Assembly: GCA_026826555.1 (NCBI GenBank)
Contig: JAKSZT010054568.1
Location: 10,442,085-10,506,084 of the forward strand
From: Tolypeutes matacus
Lineage: Eukaryota > Chordata > Mammalia > Cingulata > Chlamyphoridae
Length of the DNA stretch: 64,000 nucleotides
Direction of reading: 5' to 3'
Position 1 is the first letter of the stretch, and each line of letters starts with the position of its first letter. This document shows positions 35,381 through 46,099 of this stretch, in pieces. The notes beneath the pieces are model-generated. The model made no database searches and was not told the origin of the DNA. It saw nothing but the letters and a program-made list of their open reading frames with translations. Made by a program: the position numbers and the translations under genes.

Positions 35381-35902
35381 TTACCCTCCCCAGTTTGCTA
35401 AACATGTATTTTTATCAAGTGTTCTGGTGAAACCAGCTACACTCTGCCCAGAGTACTTTTCTCGGTGGAGTTTGGGGAGATCAGCGTCTCTGACGTCCTC
35501 GAGCACCATCTGGCTAATATCCATAGGTAGGTTTTTGCCAGGAGTAGCCATCGAGCTCACTGGCACTGTCTGAGTGGATTTTTGTCTGATCTCACTTTTG
35601 GACGTCAATCTCCATTTTTTCTTTTCTGAAATGGCTCTGAAAACACCGGCATCTCTTCTGACATCTCGCTGCCTAACCTGGGAGGGCCCTGGCACTCCCT
35701 CAGCCCACCGTGCCTCTTTCATCATGTCCTGTTGAACGTGGCTTCCAGTCCCGGTTTTTCGTCCTTGCCTCCCGTGGCTCTCGCTGTGGGACCTGCTCCG
35801 CCCCATGGCCTCCTCCGCGGCCCACCCTGGATGTAAGAACCTGAAGCATGCACACGAGCTTCCAGAAAGGGCTGACAGGACTACAGACCATGGGCAGTCC
35901 AA
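35381..35902 (-). CDS. Uncharacterised 173-codon open frame
   Basis: An open frame on the minus strand starts at MDCPWSVV and ends TCLANWGG, with an Arg/Ser/Lys-rich middle (GRSRSHSESHGRQGRKTG, KKKWRLTSKSEIRQ). I see no signal peptide, clear membrane span or family motif and do not recognise it. It lacks the Pro/Gly/Arg monotony of the nearby GC-rich frames, which is why I list it. No matching splice sites or poly(A) signal were identified. It may equally be a chance frame or an old pseudogene. Confidence 0.15.
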   Translation of the reverse strand: MDCPWSVVLSALSGSSCACFRFLHPGWAAEEAMGRSRSHSESHGRQGRKTGTGSHVQQDMMKEARWAEGVPGPSQVRQRDVRRDAGVFRAISEKKKWRLTSKSEIRQKSTQTVPVSSMATPGKNLPMDISQMVLEDVRDADLPKLHREKYSGQSVAGFTRTLDKNTCLANWGG

Positions 35903-36923
35903 GGAGCCCTCAACCGAGCAGCCTGAGTGGCCCGTGGATCTCGCCCTGGTACCCTCGTAACTGTCTCCGCTACAAACTCTCGTTTTCTGTGACCCTTCCC
36001 TCAGGTTCCCAGGAGGGAGAATCCGATTCGCTCAGTTCCTGCCTTGGTCCCTGCGGAGAAACTGCCCTTAGAGAGGGTCTGGGCGCTGTTGTGGGTTGAA
36101 CTGCACCCCGGGGACCTCAGGGTGTGACCTTCCTTGGGAACGTCACCCTTGCAGGTGGGACTATCTATGTGAAGGTGAGGCCGGGGTCGGGTAGGCGAGC
36201 CTCATCCAGCGTACCCGGGGGCCTGGTCAGGAGCGCCCGGGGAGGAGACTGTGGGCAGTGGGGCCGAGGGCTGAAGCTGCCAGGAGGCCCAGCGCCTGAG
36301 CCCCTCCAGCCCGCAGGGCGGCGCGGCCTGCCGAGGCCCGCACTCCAGACTCCGGCCTCCAGACTGGGGACAGTGACTCGTCTTTAGCCACCTGTCCGCG
36401 ATACTTCTCAGGGCAAGCCGGGGAGACTGGGCCGGGCATGGTGGCTCGGACGCAGCTGCGCTGACCCCAGCTCCCCACCGTGCGGCCTGTTTGTGCTCCT
36501 GTCGTGGTTGGCATGTAGGTCAGACTCTCCTTCATGCGGTGAGTGTGGAAGGTTCCAGATTTTCAGACTCTTCCTTCTCAGGGCCATACAGTGCTTTCAC
36601 CTTCAGTTAAAAGACTGAAGTCAACTCTCTAGGAGGGGATTGAGACTCCGAGGCTGCGGGTGCAGAAGCCTCCTGCTCCGCACGGGCACCCCGAGCCCCC
36701 TCCCCTCCACGCGGACTCCTCCAGCGCAGGCGTTTAGGAACAGTGGGCCGGGAGTCCCGCCATGGGCGCTTTGCTCTGAGGGAGCCTGGGCCCAGGACCT
36801 CTTCCAGCAGGTCTGTGGGAAAGGCATAGGTAAGCCCCTCAGGGGCTTGGAGAGCGGAGGTGCCCAGGGCGGGGCAGGGGGCTTCCTGGAGCAGGTGGGG
36901 TCTGGGGCAAACAATCACGCCCC

Positions 36924-36981
36924 ACACGCCATGGCACTGGCTGCACACGCCATGGCGCTGGCTGCACACGCCATGGCGCTG
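36924..36981. repeat. 21-bp tandem repeat, 2.8 copies
   Basis: The unit ACACGCCATGGCGCTGGCTGC is repeated with one A/G difference in the first copy. Because the unit is 21 bases it reads as a seven-residue repeat in every frame. Confidence 0.9.
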
Positions 36982-39059
36982 GCACGCCAGGGAGCTGGCT
37001 GGGCCTCGGGAGCGTTTCCCTCCTCTTGGGAGACCAGGCTTGTGGCCCAAGGCCAGGCCAGGCCCGCTGACCCCACCTGGCTGCCAGGGTCTGGCCGAGC
37101 TCCCCTGGCCCAGTGAGCGCCCGAGCCTGTGGCCGCCCTCCCCGAGCCCCCGCAGGCCCTCACACAGCCGCTGGGGTGGGACGTGCCCCTTGCCCTCCCC
37201 GTCCCCTCTTGCGCTCGCTTCCTCCTGGGAGCTTTTCCAGCCACCCTGCTTCACGCCTCCAGGGCACCTAACCCCAGGCTTGACTGTCTCAGGGTCGGTG
37301 CCCCTGGTGGGGGCTCGCGGGCACCGCACCTGCCCCCGCCCTGCGGTCTGTCCCCGTCCGTGGGATGGCCTTGGCTTTAAGGCCTTCTGCCGCCTTGGCC
37401 CGAGGCCCCCCTGCTCCAGCCTGGTGCCCCCTCCAGCGTCTCCAAAGCCCCTGTCTACGCTGCGGCCCCCACGCACTGGGTCAGACCTGACGGGTCTTTG
37501 TGGGGACGTGACTCTAGCCACCGCCCCTGACTGCCCAGTGGCTGCCCACTGCCGTCCACCCCGCAGTCCTCGTCGCCGGGGACCCCCGTTGCTGAGGTGC
37601 CCCCCCCACCTTAGGGGGCTGCTCCTGACAGCCCTTTGGTCCGTGGCTCAGGCACGGAGCTGGGCAAGGCCATGCAGGGACGGTTGGAGGCCAAGCCTGT
37701 CTGCTCATGGCGGTGGCGCTCAGTGTCTCCTCACGCCCCCGCGTGCTGCCTCCTCCCCCCAAGTCCTGGGCGGCGCGCCTGAGGGTCCCGGAGCCGGCCC
37801 CAGGAGGGCCTCCAGAGACGCCGTCCCCTCCGACTTGGGCCACGTGCTGAGCCTGTGTTCCGGCCCCGGCAGAGCTGCCAGTGCCTCCTGATCTGGGCCT
37901 GTTGCTCCTACGCAAACGCACAGGACGCCGGAGACGGCCTGTTCGCTCCTAATCCCTCCTCTAGTGACGCGACAGTTACAGTCTCTGCGTGCCCAGCAAA
38001 CGCCACGTGCTCTGCATTTACGTAAGCGGACGGCGGCAGGTGAAAGGTGGTCCCAGAGCTGCTTTGCTGAGGAGCAAGGGGAACTCGCCTTCCTTATCCG
38101 CAGTCCAGACAACCGGCTAGTGGTAGGTGGGGCTGGAAGCAGCCTGAGCGGCTTCGGGAGCAGCCTGGTCTGTGCCCACCGGCCTCCATGGCGCCAGGGT
38201 GTGGGCACTGGCTGGAAAGTCCTCCCAGGGATCCCCCCCCACCTGCAGTACCGTCCCCCGAGCCGTGGCAGAGCCAGTTGGTTTCCTTATGCCCATGGCA
38301 GCCTTTGGAGGTTTGAAGACCAGTCCCTGTGAGCCTCTTGGCACCAGGACCAGGCACACGCGCACGCAGAGGGGCTGCAGCAGGAGGGCCAGACTCCCAC
38401 GTGAGATTATGCCAGTCAACGTGACGTCCACCTTCAGGGATGGAGTAGCAGGCAGCCACCCTCCCTGCTCTAGAGGAGACACACGCAAAGCAGGAGGCGG
38501 TGGGCACGGACCCCAGGCCCGAGGTCTAGCCCCTCTGCCGTGGGCCCACACCTGCTGGGTCTCGCACATGCTACCTGGGCAGCTTTGCACACTCATCCCA
38601 TCAGCGCCCCCCAGCCCCAGCGACACCCACCGCAGGAACAGGGCTCAGACCCGAGCCATTGCTCGCCGCACGGCTCTGCACCCCCATCCCTGTACGTCCC
38701 TGGATTCTCCCTGAGTTGCGGGGCACCCGCGCGCTTTGGTGGATGCCCGGGGCATTCCACCAGCAGGTTCGCCCTATAGGTACGCCCTCCGGGGGAGGGC
38801 AGGCTCCTCGCTGGCCTGCCAGCTCCTCAGGCCTGCGTGCTCCGTTCGCTCCCAGATGCTTCGACCATCCGTTTCTGTCTGTAGCTGATGGGTTTATATT
38901 TAGTTATCCTTGTAAACTACCCACCTGGGGAGTCTGCCTTCGGTAGTGTATCAACACAGAGGAGACCCTGTTCCGAGAGAAGGTGGGCATCACACGTCAT
39001 TCTGGAGTCAGGCTTAACTCAGAGTGACATCCATGGGCACACTGAACACAGACTACTAA

Positions 39060-39265
39060 CGACGAGTGTCTTACACGCTTACTGTGAGCTAGGCACAGCT
39101 GGGCACACCACAGCCATTCCATCCTTGCCACAGCTCAATGAAGTAGATGCCATGATTTCCCACCCCCAGATGAGGCGAAGGCCCAGAGCGTTTGAGGAGC
39201 TCGCCTGCAGCTACATGAGGGAGTGTGCTGCTGAGATTCCACCCCGCAGCCTAGCTCCTGACACC
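39060..39265 (+). repeat. MIR SINE
   Basis: The order 'cttactgtgagctaggcaca', 'ttccatccttgccacagctc', 'cccccagatgaggcgaagg' and 'gagctcgcctgcagctacat' is a sense MIR. Confidence 0.8.
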
Positions 39266-39271
39266 GTGGCC

Positions 39272-39563
39272 GTGAGTGACGCGTTAGCCTGAGTGACGCG
39301 TTAGCCTGAGCGAGGCATCAGCCTGAGCGAGGCCTTAGCCTGTGTCAGACCTGAGCAGGGCCTCAGCCTGAGCAAGGCCTTAGCCTGAGCGAGGCCTTAG
39401 CCTGTGCCAGACCTGAGCGAGGCCTTAGCCTGACCGAGGCCTTAGCCTGACCGAGGCCTTAGCCTGTGTCAGACCTGAGCGAGGCCTCAGCCTGAGCGAG
39501 GCCTTAGCCTGTGCCAGACCTTACCCGTGTGCAATGTAAGTCGTGTGTGAGACCTTAGCCATG
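39272..39563. repeat. Minisatellite, 17-bp unit with 28-bp variants
   Basis: The unit AGCCTGAGCGAGGCCTT repeats many times. Some copies carry an extra 11 bases (CCTGTGTCAGA-type), giving a 17/28 alternation. Early copies read GTGACGCGTTAGCCTGA. Changes are mostly single bases, so it is probably recent and length-variable. Confidence 0.92.
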
Positions 39564-39915
39564 ACTTTCTACTAATCCCTGGTGGAGGGGATTTCTGTTC
39601 CAATTCCGGCTACGCTCCCCGCACTAAGAACGGCCTGTCCTTCATCACAGGTAATTGGTAAATGTTTGCTGAGTGAGTTAATGGCAGACTGAATAAATGA
39701 GTGAGTGGGGTCTCCAGCTTGGAGAGTCTCAAACAAAGGTCAGTGTATGTTTAGGTCAGTGGGAATCTCCTGGAGGGCTAGTGACAGCGCATGCTGCCAG
39801 CCCGACCTCCAGAACGTTTCCTTCGGTAGGGCAGGCCGGAGACACTGCGGTCGGAGAGCGCCCAGGTGCCACTGATGCTCCTGGTCTGAGGTCACATTTT
39901 GAGAATTTCACTGCT

Positions 39916-39931
39916 TAGAGTGAAATTCCAT
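39916..39931. repeat. Left TSD of the 3'-truncated L1
   Basis: TAGAGTGAAATTCCAT is repeated exactly at 43,458-43,473. Preceded by TT, it reads as an L1 endonuclease site (bottom strand CTCT/AA). Confidence 0.9.
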
Positions 39932-40626
39932 GGGGAATTGTGGGAAGATGGTGTTGGATTAGGGAAGCAGGGCTCAACTCACAAAAACTACAGAGAAAGA
40001 GCCAAAAGCGCCCAAGGGACGAGCTTTGGGGGTCCGCAGACCAGGACAGTGCTTCACAACTCCCAGGAGGGTGAAGGACAGTGAGAAGAAGCTAAAACGA
40101 CAAATGTGAGTTACCAAACTCCCCAGCAGCCAAGAAGGGCTCCCTTCTCCTACACCCAAGCTATTAAGCTGGGGCAAAACCCTGGCTCACTGAGGCTGAC
40201 TGAGAGGGGAGTAGACATTTCCTCCCTTTCAGCTGTTTCAAGGAAAAAGGGAGGGGGAGTCGAGGGGCTTTTCTTCAGTGAATTCGGCCAGCAGAGCCTG
40301 CTTTGACTCTCAGCTCTGGCCAGACCAAAACATGGGAAAACGGACATTGGAACACCTCCTTGGAAAGCTGCACCGACAAGCATCTCTGCTGGCCAGTCTG
40401 GAAACTGCATGGACAAAAACTGTTTTTGGTACTCTCTGAATCCAACCCCTGGGGGAAAACCCTACTAGTGAGTCCCTGGCATGATTTTGATAACTTAAGC
40501 TGGGCAATTTTAAAGACTTAGAATAAGTTGAACCAAATATCAAAGAAGAGCTGTGGGGGAAAAAAAAAAAAACAATAGGCAAGAGAGAGCAGTTAGTCAT
40601 CAGAGTAAATTCACCAACATATTCAG

Positions 40627-41574
40627 ATGCCTAGACATCGGCAAAAAATTACAAGCCATACTAGGAAACAGGAAGAGATGGTCCAGTCAAAGGAACAAAC
40701 TAAATATCCTGAAGAGTTAAAGGATTAAAGACAACCAATCAATGATAATCACACAACTCTCCTAAATTAATTCAAAGAACTGAAAGAAAATATGAGTAAA
40801 GAGATAAAGGATACTAAGAAGACACTGGGTGGGCATAAAGAACAATTTGAAAGTCTTCAAAGAAAAGTAACAGATCTTATGGGAATTAAAGACTTGATGG
40901 ATGAGATTGAAAACACATTAGAGGCAAATAAGAGCAGACGTGAATTGCTCAAAGACAGAATTACTGATTTTGAAGACTGAACATCTGAACTGGAAAAGAC
41001 AGGAGAACAGAAAGAGAAGAGAAAGGAAAAAATGGAAAATGGTCTCAGGGAATTGAATGACAGTGCAAAATTCACAAACATACACATTATTGGTTTCCTA
41101 GAAGGAGAAGAGAATGGAAAAGGGGCAGAAAGAATATTTGAAGAAATAATGACCGAAAACTTCCCAACCCTTACAAAAGACATAAATATCAATATCCAAG
41201 AAGGACAACACACCCCAAACAGAATAAATCCGAATAGACCTACCCTGAGACACCTACTATTCAGAATGACAAATACCAGAGATAAAGAGAGGATTCTGCA
41301 GGCAGCAAGAGAAACGCAAAGCATCCCATGCAAGGGAGATTAAGTGCCAACCTCTCATCAGAAACCACAGAGGAGAGAAGAAGGTGGTATGTATTTAAGG
41401 TTGAAAGAGAAAAACTGCCAACCAAGAATCCTGTGTTTAGCAAAGCTGTCCTTCAAAAATGAAGGTGAGTTTGAAGTCTTCACAGACAAACAAAAACTGA
41501 TAGTATATGTTACCAAAAGACCAGAATTACAAGAGATACTAAAGGGGGTGCTGCAGCCTGAAAGGGAAAAATAA
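40627..41574 (+). pseudogene. L1 ORF1 remnant with in-frame stops only
   Basis: It starts MPRHRQKITSHTRKQEEM. One frame can be followed for 948 bases to ..VLQPEREK and a TAA at 41,572-41,574. It is broken by four in-frame stops (at about 40,726, 40,768, 40,978 and 41,341) but by no frameshift. The coiled-coil part, the IIGFLEGEENGKG stretch and the QPRILCLAKLSFKNEGEFEV end are visible. It is homologous to the ORF1 remnant at 33,128-33,993. Confidence 0.92.
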
Positions 41575-41699
41575 GAGCTAGAGAAGAGTGTAGAAATGAT
41601 TATTAGAAGGATAAATTAAAGGGTAAAAATAGAGACGCTAGTACAGTATGAGAACAGAAAGCCAAAGCACAAAACGGATGAAGTAAGTGATGCCTGTAC

Positions 41700-43457
41700 A
41701 GTAATAACATTGAATGGTAATGGTTTGAACCCCTCAGTGAAGACACAGACTGATAGAATGGATAAAAAAAATATGAGCCATCTATATGTTATCTACAAGA
41801 GCCTCACCTCAGAAGTAAGACACAACCAGGTTAGAAGTGGTGGTTTGGAAAAAGATATTTCATGCAAATAGTAACCAAAAAAAGAGCTGGAGTAGCTACA
41901 CTAATATTGGACAAAATGGATTTTAAATGTACAACTGTTATAAGGGATGAAGAAGGTCTTTATATAATAATAAAAGGGACAATTTACCAAGAAGGAATAA
42001 CTATTCTAAATATTTATGCACTTAACTTGAGTGCCCTAAGATAAATGAGGCACACATTGGCAAACCTGAATGGAGAAATAGATGTCTCTACAATAAGAGT
42101 TGGAGACTTCAATTTACCACTCCCGGTACTGGATAGAACATCTGGACAGATAAGTAAAGAAACAATGAGCTTGAATAATATGATAAATTTGATCTGTTTA
42201 TCTGTCTATAGACCTAACAGACATCTATAGAGCACTGTACCCCAAAACAGCAGGACATACATTCTTTTCAAGTGCTCACGGATCCTTCTCCAAGACAGAA
42301 CATATGTTCAGTCACAAGACAAGTCTCAATAAATTTAAAAAGATTGAAATTATACAAAACACTTTTCTCTGATCATAACAGAATAGAGCTGGAAATCACT
42401 CATGGTCAGAAAAAGAGAAAATTCGTAAATACATGCAGATTAAACAACACATTATTTAAAAACCTGTGGGTCAAAGAATAAATTGTAAGAGAATTCAGCA
42501 AATATCTTAAGATGAATTTAAACGAGAACACAAATATCAAAACCTATGGGACACCGCAGAGGCAATGCTGAGAGGGAAATTTATAGCCCTCAATGTTTAC
42601 ATTCAAAAAGAAGAAAGAGGCTAAAATTGAAGATCTAACTCCACACTTGGAGAACAGCAAACTAATCCCAAACCAAGCCGAAGCAAAGAAACAGTAAACA
42701 TCAGAACAGAAATAAATGAAATTGAGAACATAATAACAGAATCAACAAAACCAAAAGTTGGGTCTTTGAGAAGATCACCAAATTTGACAAACCCTTAGCT
42801 AGACTGACAAGAAAAGAGAGAAGACACAAATAAATAAAATCAGATGAGAAGAGGTACATTACCACTGTCACTGAAGAAATAAGAGAGATCATAAGGGGAT
42901 ACAATGAACAGTTGTATGCCAAATAAAAACACACAATGTAGATGAGATGGACAGGTTCTTAGAAACTCAAGAACCACCTGCACTGACCCTAGAAGAAATA
43001 GAAGACCTCAACAAACCCGTCACAAGTAAAGAGATTGAAACAGTAATAAAAAACCTCCCAATGATGTAAAGCCCAGGACCAGATGGCTTCCGAGGGGAAT
43101 TCTACGAATCATTCAAAGATGAAAGAACACTACCAAACTCATCCTAGGAAGCCAACATCACTGTAATACCAAAGCCAGATAAAGATACTACAAGAAAAGA
43201 AAATTATAGACCAACATCTCTAATGAATATAGATGCAAAAATCCTCAACAAAATACTTGTGAACAGAATCCAAAACCACACTAAAAGAATTATACACCAT
43301 GAGCAAGCAGGCTTTAACCCAGGTATGCAAGGGAGGTTCAACACAAGAACATCAATTCGTTTAATAAACCACATTGATAAGTTGAAGAAGAAAAGTCACA
43401 TCATCCTCTTGATTGATGCAGAAAAGGCATCTGATAAAATACATCCCCCTTTCTCGA
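41700..43457 (+). pseudogene. L1 ORF2 remnant, cut off in the RT domain
   Basis: It begins with VITLNGNGLNPSVKTQ (41,702 on). The endonuclease has AGVATLILDKMDFK and VGDFNLPLPVLDR near 42,100, and the RT has the [11 protein letters not shown] block just before 43,457. FADD and everything after it are absent. Several stops and frame changes are present. Confidence 0.9.
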
Positions 43458-43473
43458 TAGAGTGAAATTCCAT
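43458..43473. repeat. Right TSD of the 3'-truncated L1
   Basis: TAGAGTGAAATTCCAT matches 39,916-39,931. Confidence 0.9.
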
Positions 43474-43717
43474 CCTCCCCCTTGCTGGAGGGGTGCTGAC
43501 AGGAGGAGAGCAGTGGTTCCCGCTGCCACTGGGTTTGCCGCCGACCTGCCAGAGGTGAGTTCCGGCCCAGAGCCTCCTGCTGGGGCAGCGGAGCCTGTGC
43601 CAGGAGGGAGTCTTCTGGCAGCCAGGACCAGCAGCCCTGAATGCCGGGTGCAGAGGGGGCGTGAAACGAGGAGAGGGACGGCCGTTGGTAACCATCCTTG
43701 ACACATTGGGCACAGAT

Positions 43718-44135
43718 GTAGACACACATGCAGACAAGGGTGTAGATACACACGGATCTGGGCGTGGCTGTAGACACACCACACCTTAGGTGTGGATGTG
43801 GATACACACTACCTGGGCATGGCTGTAGACACACACATCTCACACGTGTAGGTGTGTATGTAGACACACTATCTGGGTGTGGCTGTAGACACACACACCA
43901 CACCTTAGGTGTGGATGTGGATACACACTACCTGGGCATGCCTGTAGACACACACATCTCACACATGTGTAGGTGTGTATGTAGAGACACACTACCTGGG
44001 CATGGCTGTAGACACACACATCCCACACACGTGTAGGTGTGTATGTAGACACACTATCTGGGCATGGCTGTAGACACACACACGTGTAGGCGTGTATGTA
44101 GGGACACAGTACCTAGGCCTGGCTGGAGGTACATG
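43718..44135. repeat. Minisatellite of about 60-bp units
   Basis: The word CTGTAGACACAC recurs at about 43,768, 43,823, 43,883, 43,942, 44,006 and 44,068, with a last diverged copy near 44,122, so the period is about 54-64 bases. CACAC/GTGTG-rich halves alternate, and two types of unit ('caccttaggtgtggatgtgg' and 'acacgtgtaggtgtgtatg') alternate, suggesting a higher-order unit of about 120 bases. Confidence 0.9.
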
Positions 44136-44299
44136 CACACTTGCCGTGCTCTTTTGCTGAAAGGCCATGTGTTCCGAAAGCCTTGGGCTCGTCACAATGG
44201 CATCCTAAGATTCGTGGGACAGAAGCAGCTCGAGTTAAAGCGACCACGCAAAACCTGCAGTGACCAGCATCCAAATCCAGGAAGATCATCCTCGGGACT

Positions 44300-44970
44300 C
44301 CAGCAGAGGCTGTGCGCCGCCCTCCACCGGTCTCTGCCCGGCGGCGGCCCACGCGCGGCGGCCTTAAGCCCTGGGGTGTGCAGTGCTTCCTGGACACGCG
44401 GGTCTGGGGGCGTTCGCATTCGGTTGCGGGTGTAGCCCCGCTAATCCGCTGGGTCAGCAGGGTCAGACCCGGCCCTCTTGCTCCTCACGGTGGCGCGCGT
44501 GCTCGGGCCCCTCTCTCCTGCGGGGCAGCTCGCCGCCGTCACGGCCACGCGCGCCCACGAGGCCCGTGCAGGCCGCAGCCGGGCCAGAGACGAGCTCTGG
44601 GAGAGCACGAGCCGGCCCCCTTCCCGCGCCCGGGCGCCCCGCCCAGGACCCGCTTCCTCCGCCAGCCCGCCTCTGGCCTCGCCGTGCGGCCAGGTGCCCT
44701 CAGCGACCTGGCGGCGCCTCCGCAGGCGGGGGCGGGAGGGCAGGGCGCTGCCGTGGCCGGGCCCGGGGCGTCTGCGCTCGCTGTCCCGGGAGGGGCCGGC
44801 GGCCGCGGGAGCCTCGCCGGGGCCCACGGGCGCGTTTCTGCCTCTCCCCCACGGGGCTCGCCCCGGCCCTCACGCCGCGCCCCGCAGAGCCCGCTGCCCC
44901 CCGGCCTGACGTGGCGCGCGGGGACAGCGGTGAGCCCGCGGCCACCTCTGGAAAGTCTCCTTTCTGAGGG
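44300..44970. promoter_or_regulatory. CpG-island-like block
   Basis: CpG dinucleotides are very dense (repeated GCGCG, CCGCG, CGGCGG words), and there is a GC box (GGCGGGGGCGGG, 44,726-44,737), unlike the flanks. It could be an unmethylated promoter of an unannotated transcript or a GC-rich island of another kind. Open frames across it (up to 235 codons) look like GC-rich chance. Confidence 0.6.
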
Positions 44971-45731
44971 CTCGCCCTCAGCCCTCGGCGGGGAGGGGGC
45001 GTGCAGCGGCCCTGGGTGATTGCAGGTTTGTGCTCTGCCACCAGTCTGGGGACTCTGAGTGTCACAGGCTCACTTTTAAATATACGGTCATGACTTCAGA
45101 GCCAGGGGGATTTGCTTCCAAGAGCTCGTCATTTCTCTGCGCTGGGTTTTCTTCCTGACGTCAGTCACTTCACGCGAGCCTTTTGCCTGGCGCCCACTGC
45201 CGGCATGTACTTTGGGGAGGGAGAATAACACGGTGAAGGGGACACGCGACTCGAGTTCCAGGCCCTCCGCTCGCAGGAGCACACAGATGGTCCTTGCTGG
45301 GAGAAAAGTTGGCTGATAATCGACAGTCTGTTACCACTGTGCGTAAGTACCTGGGTTCTAGATCAAGCTGAGCCAGGCTTTCTAAAACCAGCGTGCAGCC
45401 ACTTTGAGCACGCCGGCTTGGGGAGTCCACAGGAATCGGTTCAAAGGACTCAGCTCAGGCCTCGGGGATGTGGAGACCACGAGGCCCTTTCCCAGCGAAG
45501 CTTGAGGAGCCCGGGGCCAGGCTGTGGATGGGCAGGGGTCCCTCCTGGAGGACAAGACCCTCCCATTGGCCTCCACCCTGAGGGGGATCCGCCTGGGCTG
45601 CAGCGTGGCCCGGGGAGCAGGGCTCGTCCTCCTTCCTTTTAGAATGTCTGTCCTTCCTGTGGCGCCAGGGCGTGGAGTGGCTCCCTGCTGACCAGGAACG
45701 CCTGCTGGCTGCCCCTGCCTCCCCGCCCGAG

Positions 45732-45835
45732 CCTGCCAGGCCTGGCTGTTGTGGTGTCCTGGGACGGAGCAGACCCTGNNNNNNNNNNAGACCCTGCCAG
45801 GCCTGGCTGTTGTGGTGTCCTGGGACGGAGCAGAC
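45732..45835. repeat. 43-bp duplication around an assembly gap
   Basis: A 43-base sequence starting CCTGCCAGGCCTGGCTG occurs exactly at 45,732-45,774 and 45,793-45,835, on either side of 10 N at 45,779-45,788. AGACCCTG also sits on both sides of the gap, so the interval looks like a collapsed or falsely duplicated tandem repeat. Confidence 0.95.
45779..45788. other. Assembly gap (10 N)
   Basis: Ten unknown bases lie between the two copies of the 43-bp repeat. The true number of repeat units here is unknown. Confidence 0.99.
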
Positions 45836-46099
45836 GGCTGCTGCACGCCGACTCGCCAGCCCAGCCCCTCTGCGCCCACTTCTTCCCCTCTGCGCTCAGC
45901 GCCTGCTTCCCGCACCCCGTTCTGCCCCCGAAGAAGTAACCGCCCGCAGAGAGGCCTGTCTTCAGCCAGCCACAGAGCCCCTGGCCTGGGGACCCACCGA
46001 AGCACTTCCCGCGCCTGCCTGGCAGCTTTCGGGGCTCAGGAAGGGAAGCAGTTACTATTAATTTCCAACTCGTTCTGCTTCCCCGGGAATAGATAAGCA

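Larger units (their letters stand above)
35063..39915. other. Intergenic, largely GC-rich sequence between the two L1s
   Basis: An old diverged repeat-like stretch may lie near 35,070-35,370 (ggccatctggtccagtg.. and gacagaagaggc..), but I cannot assign it. A 173-codon open frame lies antisense at 35,381-35,902. Short tandem repeats occur at 36,924-36,981 and 39,272-39,563, and a MIR at 39,060-39,265. Other long open frames at 36.6-37.9 kb on both strands look like GC-rich chance frames. Confidence 0.6.
39932..43457 (+). mobile_element. L1 retrotransposon, 5'-complete but 3'-truncated, sense
   Basis: It begins GGGGAATTGTGGGAAGATGG, the L1 5' end, and runs through 5' UTR, ORF1 and the first part of ORF2. 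It stops within the RT region just after DAEKASDKI, with no 3' UTR and no poly(A). Exact 15-16 base TSDs flank it. Loss of the 3' end together with intact TSDs is the reverse of the usual 5' truncation. It is inactive, with internal stops in both ORFs. Confidence 0.93.

Noticed and set aside
36607..37891. Open frames of 304 codons (minus) and 343 codons (plus) over the same DNA
   Set aside because: Both strands are open at once in strongly GC-rich DNA that is poor in stop codons. The translations are Pro/Arg/Gly/Ser-rich, with no domain, splice pattern or start context.
39272..39563. CRISPR-like spaced repeats
   Set aside because: Units are contiguous with no unique spacers and the DNA is mammalian. 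It is a minisatellite. The array at 43,718-44,135 is rejected on the same ground.
41700..43457. Truncated L1 ORF2 as a domesticated gene
   Set aside because: It holds several stops and frame changes, and no selection or host promoter is evident.
44312..45019. 235-codon frame in the CpG-rich block
   Set aside because: Other frames overlap it and the composition alone explains the lack of stops. The block is kept only as a CpG island.
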